Shown here one piece after another: positions 51,458 through 59,283 of a DNA stretch of 64,000 bases. The stretch is taken from assembly GCF_019429485.1 (NCBI RefSeq), contig NZ_JAHXZN010000002.1:310001-374000 (forward strand), in the 5' to 3' direction. Position 1 is the first letter of the stretch. The number at the start of each line of letters is the position of its first letter. A model generated the notes under the pieces. That model ran no database searches. It was not told the DNA's origin and saw nothing but the letters and a program-made list of their open reading frames with translations. Both the position numbers and the translations under genes were made by a program. This stretch comes from Sphingomonas citri (GTDB taxonomy: Bacteria > Pseudomonadota > Alphaproteobacteria > Sphingomonadales > Sphingomonadaceae).

Positions 51458-53431
51458 CTATTTCCCCGCCCCTGGCTCGGCAGCGTGAAGCGGCGCGTGG
51501 ATGCGCGCGAAGGTGGCCGGCGGCAGCTTGCTCTCGGCGCGATCGTAGGTGAGCAGGCCGTTGATCTCGCCCTCGACGTCGGTGGTCTGGGTATAAACCG
51601 CCGCGCTCAGCCCCAGCTCGCGCGCCTGGCGGATCACCTCGTCGTACTTGCGCTGGTAACGCGCCTGATAATCGGCCTTGTCCTTGGCGGTCTGGTAGCC
51701 CCAGTTGTTGCGCGCCGGGAACCAGAGATGCCCCGGCACCGGCAGGCCGATCCCGCCGAACTCGCCGATTACGATCGCGCGATGCGTCTGATGCGTCGGC
51801 GCCTTGGGCACGTCCTCGTAGGTGTGGATGTCGTACAGGTCGGACCCGGCGTCACCGGTGTCGAGCCAGCCCGATACCTTGTTGACCAGCCGGCTGGGAT
51901 CGAGCTCGTGGACCATCTTGGCGAGGCGCGTCGAGGCATATTGCCCCCAGCCCTCGTTGTTGACGACCCAGGTCACGATCGAGGGATGGTTGCGTAGGTC
52001 GCTGATCATCCGCGTGAGCTCATATTCGAACTCGTTGGTGGTCTCCTGCGGCATCAGCGCCTCGCCCTGCGACGACGGGCGGACGAACTGGTCGAGGCTC
52101 TCGTCCTCCTCGCCCGAGGGCATGTCCTGCCAGATCAGGATGCCCATGCGATCGGCCTCATAGTAATATTGCGCCGGCTCGACCTTGATGTGCTTGCGCA
52201 ACATGTTGAAGCCCGAAGACTTGAGATAGTCGATCTCGAAGCGGATCGCCTCCTCCGACGGCGGGGTGAGCAGCCCGTCGGGCCACCAGCCCTGATCGAG
52301 CGTACCGTTCTGGAAGAGCGGCTTGTTGTTGAGCATCATCACCGGCTGGCCGGGCACCTTGCCCGCGCCGATCGAGCTCTTGCGCATCGCGAAATAGCCG
52401 TCGACCGTGTCGCGCGCGCCGCCCTGCACCGCGGCGGTGCGATACAGCGCCGCCTCCTGCGCGGTGAGGATCGAGTCACCGCGCTGGCGATGCGGGCTGT
52501 TGTCCGGCCCGGTGTAGGGGCTGCGCACCTTAACCAGCTCGACCTTGAGATCGTAGAGGAAGGGATCGTCGGGCGACCACAGATGCGCGTCGGGGATCGC
52601 CAGCGTGGCGGGGCGGTTGCCGCGCACCAGCGTGGTCGCGACGGTGCGGCCCTTCTGCGAGGCGGTGATTCGCACCGCGTCGTCGTCCGCCGCGCTGCGG
52701 TTGAGCGCGACGTCGACCGAGAGCGTGCCGCGGTCGATATCCGGCGTGATCTTCATGTCCTCGACATGGAGCGCGGGGACGGGCTCGAGCCATACCGTCT
52801 GCCAGATGCCGGTGACGGGCGTGTACCAGATGCTGTTGGGCTTGAGCACCTGCTTGCCGCGCGGCTGCGCGCCGGTGGAGGTCGGGTCGGTGACCTGCAC
52901 CACCAGTTCGTTGTCGCCGGACTTCAGGTAATCGGTGACGTCGAGGCTGAACGCGTCCGACCCGCCGCGGTGCGTGCCGACCAGGCTGCCGTTGACCATG
53001 ATGCTCGCCTCATAGTCGACCGCGCCGAAGTGGAGCAGCACGCGCTGCCCCTGCCAGTCGGCGGGCACCGCGAAGCTGCGCTTGTACCACAGCCGATCGT
53101 CGGGCGTGACCGAGCGCGCCACGCCCGAGAGGCGCGATTCCACCGCGAAGGGGACGAGGATCTTGCCGTCCATCGCCGCGGGCTGCGGCGCCGCCTTGGG
53201 GCGCACCGCATAGTCCCATTGACCGTTGAGGTTGAGCCACTTGGTCCGCTTCATCTGCGGGCGCGGGTAGCTGCGCCAGGCATTGTCCGGGGTGACGGCG
53301 CGGCCCCAGCGCGTGACGAGATCGCTGGTGTAGATCTTGCCGGCCGGCGTGGCGGGGGCGGTCTGCGCCGCCGCGAGCGGACAGGTCGCCGCGCCAGCGA
53401 GCGCCGCGACGATGATGGCCAGCTTGCTCAT
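51458..53431 (-). CDS. glycoside hydrolase family 2 protein (beta-galactosidase/beta-glucuronidase type)
   Basis: A 657-residue exported enzyme with signal peptide MSKLAIIVAALAGAATCPLA, then AAQ. The N-terminal jelly-roll sugar-binding domain (about 55-200) has WLNLNGQWDYA, DDRLWYKRSFAVPADWQGQR and DYEASIMVNGSLVGTHRGG. An immunoglobulin-like domain follows, then the TIM barrel with the acid/base Glu in HPSIVTWVVNNEGWGQY and the likely nucleophile Glu in IVIGEFGGIG. It hydrolyses beta-linked sugars in the periplasm; the specificity is not readable. The ATG has GGGAGAGAG upstream. It lies downstream of a halogenase-like gene and a TonB receptor, which may supply its substrate. A REP remnant follows the stop. 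Confidence 0.92.
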   Translation of the reverse strand: MSKLAIIVAALAGAATCPLAAAQTAPATPAGKIYTSDLVTRWGRAVTPDNAWRSYPRPQMKRTKWLNLNGQWDYAVRPKAAPQPAAMDGKILVPFAVESRLSGVARSVTPDDRLWYKRSFAVPADWQGQRVLLHFGAVDYEASIMVNGSLVGTHRGGSDAFSLDVTDYLKSGDNELVVQVTDPTSTGAQPRGKQVLKPNSIWYTPVTGIWQTVWLEPVPALHVEDMKITPDIDRGTLSVDVALNRSAADDDAVRITASQKGRTVATTLVRGNRPATLAIPDAHLWSPDDPFLYDLKVELVKVRSPYTGPDNSPHRQRGDSILTAQEAALYRTAAVQGGARDTVDGYFAMRKSSIGAGKVPGQPVMMLNNKPLFQNGTLDQGWWPDGLLTPPSEEAIRFEIDYLKSSGFNMLRKHIKVEPAQYYYEADRMGILIWQDMPSGEEDESLDQFVRPSSQGEALMPQETTNEFEYELTRMISDLRNHPSIVTWVVNNEGWGQYASTRLAKMVHELDPSRLVNKVSGWLDTGDAGSDLYDIHTYEDVPKAPTHQTHRAIVIGEFGGIGLPVPGHLWFPARNNWGYQTAKDKADYQARYQRKYDEVIRQARELGLSAAVYTQTTDVEGEINGLLTYDRAESKLPPATFARIHAPLHAAEPGAGK

Positions 53432-53518
53432 GTCTCTCTCCCTGCGAGGCGTTCCGCCCGTCTTGTCAGCGAGATGGCACAGGCAGTCCGATAAAGGAAA
53501 GAGTATTGTCAGATTATT

Positions 53519-54982
53519 CTACGTTCCCACCAGCGTCGCGTGCCGCGGCATCTGCGCCACCTCGCGCCGCACCAGCTGCGCCCATAGCGAGAGAAACTCA
53601 CGCGCCTCGTCGAGCGGCTCGGCGGCGGCGAGCGGGTGATGGCCGTTCGGCAGCACCCCCTGCCCGATCAGCACCTGCACCCACGCCACCTCGGTGAACA
53701 AGTCGTCCTGCTCGCGCAGCACCACGCCCTGCTCGCGCCACAGCGCCAGCTTTGCCGCGAGCGTCTCGGGCAGCGGCAGCTCGCGGCAGTCGCGCCAGAA
53801 CGCGCCGTCGCGCCGGTTGGCATGATAGTGGAGCACGAGGAAGTCGCGGATCCGCTCCCACTCGGTCGCGCTCTGGCGGTTGAAGGCGTCGCGCGTCGCC
53901 GGCCCCGCGGCCGCACCGGGCAGCAGCGCGATCAGCCGCGCGATCGCCGACTGGACGAGGTGGAGGCTGGTCGACTCGAGCGGCTCCATGAAGCCCGCCG
54001 CCAGCCCGATCGCGACGACATTGCCGCACCACGGCTCGCGCCGCCGCCCGGTGGTGAAGCGGATCGCGCGCGGCGCTGCCTCGGTGCCGCCGTCGAGCCC
54101 GGCGCGCAGTACCTGCTCGGCCGCGGCGTCATCGAGGTGCGCGCTGCTGTAGACGATGCCGTTGCCGGTGCGGTGACGCAGCGGGATGCGCCACTGCCAG
54201 CCGGCGTCGTGCGCGGTGGCGCGCGTGTAGGGGATCGGCGGCGCGACGCGTGTGCAGGGCAGCGCGAGCGCGCGGTCGCACGGCAGGTGGCGTGACCAGT
54301 CGTCGTACGGCACCGCCATCGCGCCGCCGATCAGCAGCGCGGCGAAGCCGGTGCAGTCGACGAACAGCTCGCCCTCGACGCGCCGGTCGCCGTCGAGCCG
54401 CAATGCCGTGAGCGCCTCGTCCGCGCGCTCGACACCGAGGATGCGCCCCTCGACTCGCTCCGCCCCGCGCGCCTCGGCGAAGCGGCGCAGCAGCGCGGCG
54501 TAGAGCGCGGCGTCGAAGTGGAAGGCGTAGGGCATCTCGGGCAGCAGCGCGGCGGTGCGCGCGCGGCCGAGCTGCATCCGCCCCTCGCGCGCGGCGACCT
54601 CGTTGAGCGAATGGTCGCCGAGCGGCGCCACCGTCCCCGCCGCCCGCGCTCGCAGCCAGCGCTGGTGAAACGGTACCAGACCCGAATCGCGCCCGACGTC
54701 GCCGAAAGCGTGGAGGTAGCGCTCGCCCGGCGCGCCCCAGCCGGCGAACTCGATGCCCAGCTTGTACGTGCCCTCGGCGGCATCGAGGAAGGCGCGTTCG
54801 TCGAGGCCGAGCGCCTGGTTGAAGGTGCGGATCTGCGGGATCGTCGCCTCGCCGACGCCGACGGTGCCGATCGCCTCGGACTCGACCAGCCGCACGTGCC
54901 AGCCGGGGCCGAGCAGGTGCGAGAAAGCCGCGGCGCACATCCACCCCGCGCTGCCGCCGCCGGCGATGACGATGGTGCGCAT
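53519..54982 (-). CDS. flavin-dependent tryptophan-halogenase family protein
   Basis: A 487-residue FAD protein starting at the ATG at 54982 (MRTIVIAGGGSAGWMCAAAF), the flavin-binding GGGSAGW. The family Lys is present at 74 in GTYKLGIEFAGWG, the WxWxIP motif that limits monooxygenase activity is GWQWRIPLRHR, and the active-site Glu region is EPLESTSLHLVQSAI. So all halogenase hallmarks are intact. Such proteins halogenate indoles or related aromatics; in sphingomonads, Caulobacter and xanthomonads they often sit next to TonB receptors and their natural substrates are mostly unknown. Here it lies between a TonB receptor and a GH2 enzyme on the same strand. Confidence 0.88.
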   Translation of the reverse strand: MRTIVIAGGGSAGWMCAAAFSHLLGPGWHVRLVESEAIGTVGVGEATIPQIRTFNQALGLDERAFLDAAEGTYKLGIEFAGWGAPGERYLHAFGDVGRDSGLVPFHQRWLRARAAGTVAPLGDHSLNEVAAREGRMQLGRARTAALLPEMPYAFHFDAALYAALLRRFAEARGAERVEGRILGVERADEALTALRLDGDRRVEGELFVDCTGFAALLIGGAMAVPYDDWSRHLPCDRALALPCTRVAPPIPYTRATAHDAGWQWRIPLRHRTGNGIVYSSAHLDDAAAEQVLRAGLDGGTEAAPRAIRFTTGRRREPWCGNVVAIGLAAGFMEPLESTSLHLVQSAIARLIALLPGAAAGPATRDAFNRQSATEWERIRDFLVLHYHANRRDGAFWRDCRELPLPETLAAKLALWREQGVVLREQDDLFTEVAWVQVLIGQGVLPNGHHPLAAAEPLDEAREFLSLWAQLVRREVAQMPRHATLVGT

Positions 54983-55120
54983 GCGTAGCTCCCCGCGGCC
55001 GGATCGGCCGCGACGATGGTGATCGGTCAGCGCGCCCGGGGCAAGACGCGGCTGGTTCGACCAACGGCGCGGCCGCGCCGGGATCGCCGCGAGCACGTTG
55101 CCTTCAGGATGGTTCAGACG

Positions 55121-57406
55121 TCAGAAGCTGAGCCCCACGCGAATCCCGCCGAAGCGTCGGAAGTCGCGCGGCAGCAGCGCCGCGGTGGCGACCTGGCCGC
55201 CGAAGTTGTTCGCGTTGTTGACAAGTGACGTATAATGCCGCTGGTCGAAGACGTTGTCGACGAAGACGGCGGCGTCCCAGTGGCGATCCGCGTCGCGCAG
55301 CCCCAGACTGATGTTGGCGATGTGATAGGCGCGCTGCCACAGCTCAGGATCGCGCGGCGCGTACGACATCGCGCCCTGATATTGCCACGCCGCCTGCATC
55401 ACTGCGCGATAATGCTGGCCGAGCTCGGGTGCATATTCGGCGGACGCGTCGAGCCGCCAGGTCGGCGCCTGCGGCAGACGCTCGCCCGACAAGTCCTGCC
55501 GCGCCGGCGAACCGACACAGCCCTGCGCGACCGTCTGCAGCGGGAAGCAGGGCGCGGAGGAGAAGGAGAGATAGCGGGCGCGCAGGTAGGTGGCGTTGGC
55601 GGCGAGGGTGAGATCGCCGGTCGGCCGTGCCGCGCTCTCCACCTCCACGCCGCGCGTGACCAGTCGGCCGACATTGGTCAGGCGATTGCGATAGCTGCCG
55701 TCCGCATAGAATTCGACCGTCTGCGCCTGCAGGTCGCGGTAATGCGTGCCGAAGAAGGTGAGGTTGGTGGTGAGGCGCCGATCGAACCACTGGCTGCGAA
55801 CGCCGATCTCCTTGTCGCGCGACCGTTCCGGGCGGATCGGTCCGCCATCGGCCCGTTTCTGGTCGAAGCCGGTGGTGAGGTCATAGGCCTGGCCCTTGTA
55901 GCCGGTCGCATAGGTGGTGAAGAGCATGAGGTCGCGCGTCGCCTGATAGGTCAGGCCGAGCCGGTAGGTCGCCGCGTCGTCGCTGTCATGGCCGGCGTAA
56001 TGGTGCGTGGCCTGCGGGTCACGCTGGGCGACGAGCAGGTCGTCGAACGTGTAGCGGACGCGCTCGTTCTGGACGCGACCGCCGACGGTAGCGGTGAGCG
56101 AGGGCACGAATTCCCAGTCCAGCTGCCCGAAACCGGCGATCTGGCGCGAGCCGGCGGTCGCGTGGAGATGGGAGAGAGCGAAGCCCGGGCCGCGCTCGAA
56201 CGGTCGCTCGAAGCGGGTGTCGGCATAATAGAGGCCGAGCGCGTAGCGGAAGGCGGAGTCGCCGGGCGAGAGGATCCGCACCTCCTGCGTGAACAGTCGC
56301 GACCCGAAGCGCCCGATCTCGCGCGCGTTGCCCAGGGGCGCGGACGAGGCGGTATCGTCGAAGTCGAGATAATCGTAGAGCTTGAAACGATCATAGTTGG
56401 TCAGGCTCAGGAAATTGAGCTTGCCGAGATCCCATTCGCTGCGCAGCAAAGCGCCGCTGCCGTGATAGTCGGTGCCCGATCGGGCGTTGTACGCGACCGA
56501 CTGGTTATCGGCTCCGGCCTCGACCCCGGGTAGGACCACCGCCGGGGTGAGCGCGGGATCGCTGCGCAGTCGAGCCGCGGGATCCAGGCGGACGAAGGGT
56601 CGGCCGAAGGCCGTGCTGCCCTCGGCATGATTGCCGGAGAGCGTGAAGGTGAGGTCCGGTGTCGCGCGCCAGCGCAGCTTGCCGCGGGTCGTGATCGTGT
56701 CGCGCCCGCCGATGCGCTTGCCCCTGACGGTGTCGCGGAGGTTGCCGTCCCAGTGCGTGAAGCCGCCGGTGACGACATAGCCCAGCGTGTCGGTCAGCGG
56801 TCCGGTGATGCTGAGCTGCTCGGCGAACTCGTGATCATCGGTGAGGCGCGCGTTGGCGCGGACGTGCAGGTCGTTCGTCGGCTGCGTCGTCATGATCTTG
56901 ATAAGGCCCGCCGAGGCCGCCTTGCCGTAGAGCGTGCTCTGCGGCCCCCGCAGCACTTCGATCATCGCGACGTCGGGTAGATCGCCGATGGCACGCGCGA
57001 GAAAGGCGACCGGCGCGCCGTCCACCGTGACGGCGACGCTCGACTCCACGCCGATCGCATAGGCGAAGGTGCCGACGCCGCGGATCGAGACGTTGGTGTT
57101 GACCGGCTGGTTGGCGGGACGGACGACGAGCGAGGGCATCACCCGCTCCAGTTCCTGGAAATGGTGGACACCCTGCGCTTCCAGCTGCGCGGGATTGACG
57201 ACCTGGACCGCCAGCGGCACGTCCTGGATGTTCTCGAAGCGCTTCTGCGCCGTGGTGGTGACGACGACCTCGCCGTCCGGTCCCTCGGTGACGATGCCCG
57301 GAAGGGGGGCTTGGCTCGATGCCTGGGCGTGCGCCTGGCCGATGCTCAGCGCGGTCGCGGCGACGGCGATCAGATATTGGCCGGCGCTCGAAACCCTGAT
57401 GTGCAT
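55121..57406 (-). CDS. TonB-dependent outer-membrane receptor
   Basis: A 761-residue receptor. The signal peptide is MHIRVSSAGQYLIAVAATAL, cleaved near AHA. The plug domain (about 45-160) has TAQKRFENIQDVPLAVQVVN, VNTNVSIRGVGTFAY and MIEVLRGPQSTLYGKAASAG. The barrel follows with many alternating strands, and the protein ends in the typical aromatic terminus GGIRVGLSF. The plug type (frequent QKR...NIQDVP start) is the one used by sphingomonads for carbohydrates and aromatic compounds rather than classical siderophores. GGGAGGG precedes the ATG. The halogenase-like gene is downstream by 138 bases; a shared substrate is plausible. Confidence 0.95.
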   Translation of the reverse strand: MHIRVSSAGQYLIAVAATALSIGQAHAQASSQAPLPGIVTEGPDGEVVVTTTAQKRFENIQDVPLAVQVVNPAQLEAQGVHHFQELERVMPSLVVRPANQPVNTNVSIRGVGTFAYAIGVESSVAVTVDGAPVAFLARAIGDLPDVAMIEVLRGPQSTLYGKAASAGLIKIMTTQPTNDLHVRANARLTDDHEFAEQLSITGPLTDTLGYVVTGGFTHWDGNLRDTVRGKRIGGRDTITTRGKLRWRATPDLTFTLSGNHAEGSTAFGRPFVRLDPAARLRSDPALTPAVVLPGVEAGADNQSVAYNARSGTDYHGSGALLRSEWDLGKLNFLSLTNYDRFKLYDYLDFDDTASSAPLGNAREIGRFGSRLFTQEVRILSPGDSAFRYALGLYYADTRFERPFERGPGFALSHLHATAGSRQIAGFGQLDWEFVPSLTATVGGRVQNERVRYTFDDLLVAQRDPQATHHYAGHDSDDAATYRLGLTYQATRDLMLFTTYATGYKGQAYDLTTGFDQKRADGGPIRPERSRDKEIGVRSQWFDRRLTTNLTFFGTHYRDLQAQTVEFYADGSYRNRLTNVGRLVTRGVEVESAARPTGDLTLAANATYLRARYLSFSSAPCFPLQTVAQGCVGSPARQDLSGERLPQAPTWRLDASAEYAPELGQHYRAVMQAAWQYQGAMSYAPRDPELWQRAYHIANISLGLRDADRHWDAAVFVDNVFDQRHYTSLVNNANNFGGQVATAALLPRDFRRFGGIRVGLSF

Positions 57407-57613
57407 GTGCCCTCCCCTGATCGCGTGCGGACCTGAGAGCTTTGTAGAGGTTCGACGCGCGCGCCCGTCGAAGGAGGACGCTTTTATCGAGCGCGCGAGG
57501 CCGCGACGGCGAGCGGCGATCGGCGTGTGGACGAAGCACCGTGCGCCCCGAGCGGATCAAGCCTTACCGGTCTCGACCCCCCGGCGCGGCGCGGGCGATC
57601 GGCGGGCGGCCCG

Positions 57614-58099
57614 TCACATCGCCTTCAGCGCCTCCGCGTGGCGTGCCACCATTGCCGCATTGCGCGCCGCTGCCGCCTTCAGCGCCGCCGCGCCGCCACC
57701 CGCGGCATAGGCCTGGTGCAGCGACAGCGCGCGCGCGTGCGCGGCGCGCTGCTGCGCGACATAGGTGGCGTCGCGTGCCAGGCCGGTCTCGGCCCGCAGC
57801 TCAGCGATCAGCTCGGTCTGGAGCGGGCTGATCGCCGTCGCGGGCACGCGCACCCTGGCGCGCGCCGCCGCCGCGCGCAGCGTCGCGCTGCCACGCGCGT
57901 GATCGGCCAGCATCATGCGGGCGAACTCGCGCACCTTCGCGTCGGTGGTGGACTCGAGCACCATCTGGCTCGCCGCGCGTTCGTACAGGTCGGCCGCGCC
58001 CGCCGCCTCGAGGTAGCGCGCGGCCGACATCGCCTGCGCTCCCGCGGGAGCGGCCGTAACCGCAGCGGCTATCGTCAACAGCCCGGCGGTCAAGCGCAT
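57614..58099 (-). CDS. DUF4142 family exported protein
   Basis: A 161-residue protein with a signal peptide (MRLTAGLLTIAAAVTAAPAG, then AQA). The mature part is a ferritin-like four-helix bundle of the DUF4142 type: AARYLEAAGAADLYERAASQ, REFARMMLADHARGSATLRA and, in the last helix, HARALSLHQAYAAGGG. Proteins of this family are common in stress-induced regions of alphaproteobacteria; their activity is unknown. The ATG at 58099 is preferred to the codon five residues upstream. It starts 11 bases after the stop of the hydrolase gene, so the two are one operon under the upstream EcfG-like promoter. Confidence 0.88.
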   Translation of the reverse strand: MRLTAGLLTIAAAVTAAPAGAQAMSAARYLEAAGAADLYERAASQMVLESTTDAKVREFARMMLADHARGSATLRAAAARARVRVPATAISPLQTELIAELRAETGLARDATYVAQQRAAHARALSLHQAYAAGGGAAALKAAAARNAAMVARHAEALKAM

Positions 58100-58110
58100 C
58101 GTCCCTCTCC

Positions 58111-59199
58111 TCACAGGCCGAACGCCGACTTGAGCCGCGCCACCGCGTAGAGCTCGGCGTCATAGGCGCCGCGCACCAGCCGGCCCATGCCGAAGAACTC
58201 GTGGGTCACCCCGTTGTACGTCCGCTGCTGCACGCTCACGCCGGCGCCGCGCAGCGCCTGGGCGAGCGTCTCACCGTCGGAGCGCAGCGGGTCGATCTGA
58301 GCGTTGACGATCGTCACCGGCGGCAGGCCGCGCAGGTCGGCCTTCACCAGGTTGAGCCGCGGGTCGGCGGCGTCTCCGGCGTTCGCGCCATGATAATGCG
58401 CGAACCAGCCGAGCATGGCGGTGTCGAGTGGAGTCGCGCCCGCGGAGTCGCGCCGGGACGGCAGCGCGGGGTCGCTGTTGGCGATCGGGTAGATCGCGAG
58501 CACGTGCGCCGGCCGCGCCAGCGCATGGTCGCGCGCGGAGATCGCGGTGTTGAGCGCGAGATTGCCGCCCGCGCCCTCGCCCGCCAGCGCCACGCGCGCC
58601 GGGTCCGCCCCCCAGGCGGCGGCGTGCTGCACCGCCCAGCCATAGGCCGCGGCGGCGTCGTCGTGCTGCGCCGGGAAGCGGAACTCGGGCGCGCGGCGAT
58701 ATTCGACCGAGACCACGATCGCATTGAGCTGCTTGGCGAGCAGCCGCGGAGTCGCGTCATAGGCGGTGAGATCCGCCAGCACCCAGCCGCCGCCGTGATA
58801 ATAGACCAGCAGCGGCAGCGGCGCGCCCGTTCCCGCCGCCGCACCCGGCCGGTAGAGGCGTGCATATTGCATGGGGTCGGTGCCGTAGGCGAGGTCCTGC
58901 GTCGTCACCGTCGCGTCGGGCGCGACCGACATGCCCGACTTTCGGATCGCGGCATTGTACGCGTCCGCCGCCGTGGGCTCGAGCCGCGCCTCGACCGGTG
59001 TTAGCGTCGCGATCGGTCGAGCGCCGAGCAGCGGCAACTGCTCCAGCACGCCTCGCATGTCGTCCGCAACGGCTGGCGCTGGCCCGGCCGCGGTGGGCGG
59101 GGGAGGCGGCGCATCGTTGAGCGCGGCCGGCGATTGTGCCGCCGCGCCGACACCCCATGCCAGCGCGGCCGCCGCGGCCGCACACCATCCCCGTCGCAT
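58111..59199 (-). CDS. alpha/beta hydrolase of the HSL (hormone-sensitive lipase) family, catalytic Ser replaced by Gly
   Basis: A 362-residue exported protein (signal peptide MRRGWCAAAAAALAWGVGAA, then AQS). The HSL signature is clear: the oxyanion-hole motif YYHGGGWVLADLT near residue 135, VVSVEYRRAPEFRFPAQHDD, and the acid and base regions NAQIDPLRSDGE and NGVTHEFFGMG. The nucleophile elbow, normally GDSAGG, reads AGEGAGGNLA. The codon at the Ser position (residue 209, bases 58575-58573) is GGC, glycine. Everything else is well preserved and there is no frame damage, so this is either an inactive binding protein or an enzyme using another nucleophile. It is co-transcribed with a DUF4142 gene. 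Confidence 0.88.
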   Translation of the reverse strand: MRRGWCAAAAAALAWGVGAAAQSPAALNDAPPPPPTAAGPAPAVADDMRGVLEQLPLLGARPIATLTPVEARLEPTAADAYNAAIRKSGMSVAPDATVTTQDLAYGTDPMQYARLYRPGAAAGTGAPLPLLVYYHGGGWVLADLTAYDATPRLLAKQLNAIVVSVEYRRAPEFRFPAQHDDAAAAYGWAVQHAAAWGADPARVALAGEGAGGNLALNTAISARDHALARPAHVLAIYPIANSDPALPSRRDSAGATPLDTAMLGWFAHYHGANAGDAADPRLNLVKADLRGLPPVTIVNAQIDPLRSDGETLAQALRGAGVSVQQRTYNGVTHEFFGMGRLVRGAYDAELYAVARLKSAFGL

Positions 59200-59236
59200 C
59201 CCTGCCCCCTCACGCTCACTCGCGCCGCAGCGCCTC

Positions 59237-59262
59237 AACCCCTGTATTCGCCGGCCCGTTCC
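59237..59262 (-). promoter_or_regulatory. EcfG-type promoter candidate for the hydrolase-DUF4142 operon
   Basis: On the minus strand GGAAC (59262-59258), 17 bases, then GGTT (59240-59237), ending 38 bases before the hydrolase start. Sequence, spacing and distance are the same as for the sodC candidate at 4305-4330. Confidence 0.45.
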
Positions 59263-59283
59263 GGCCGTGAAACGCGACCCAGG

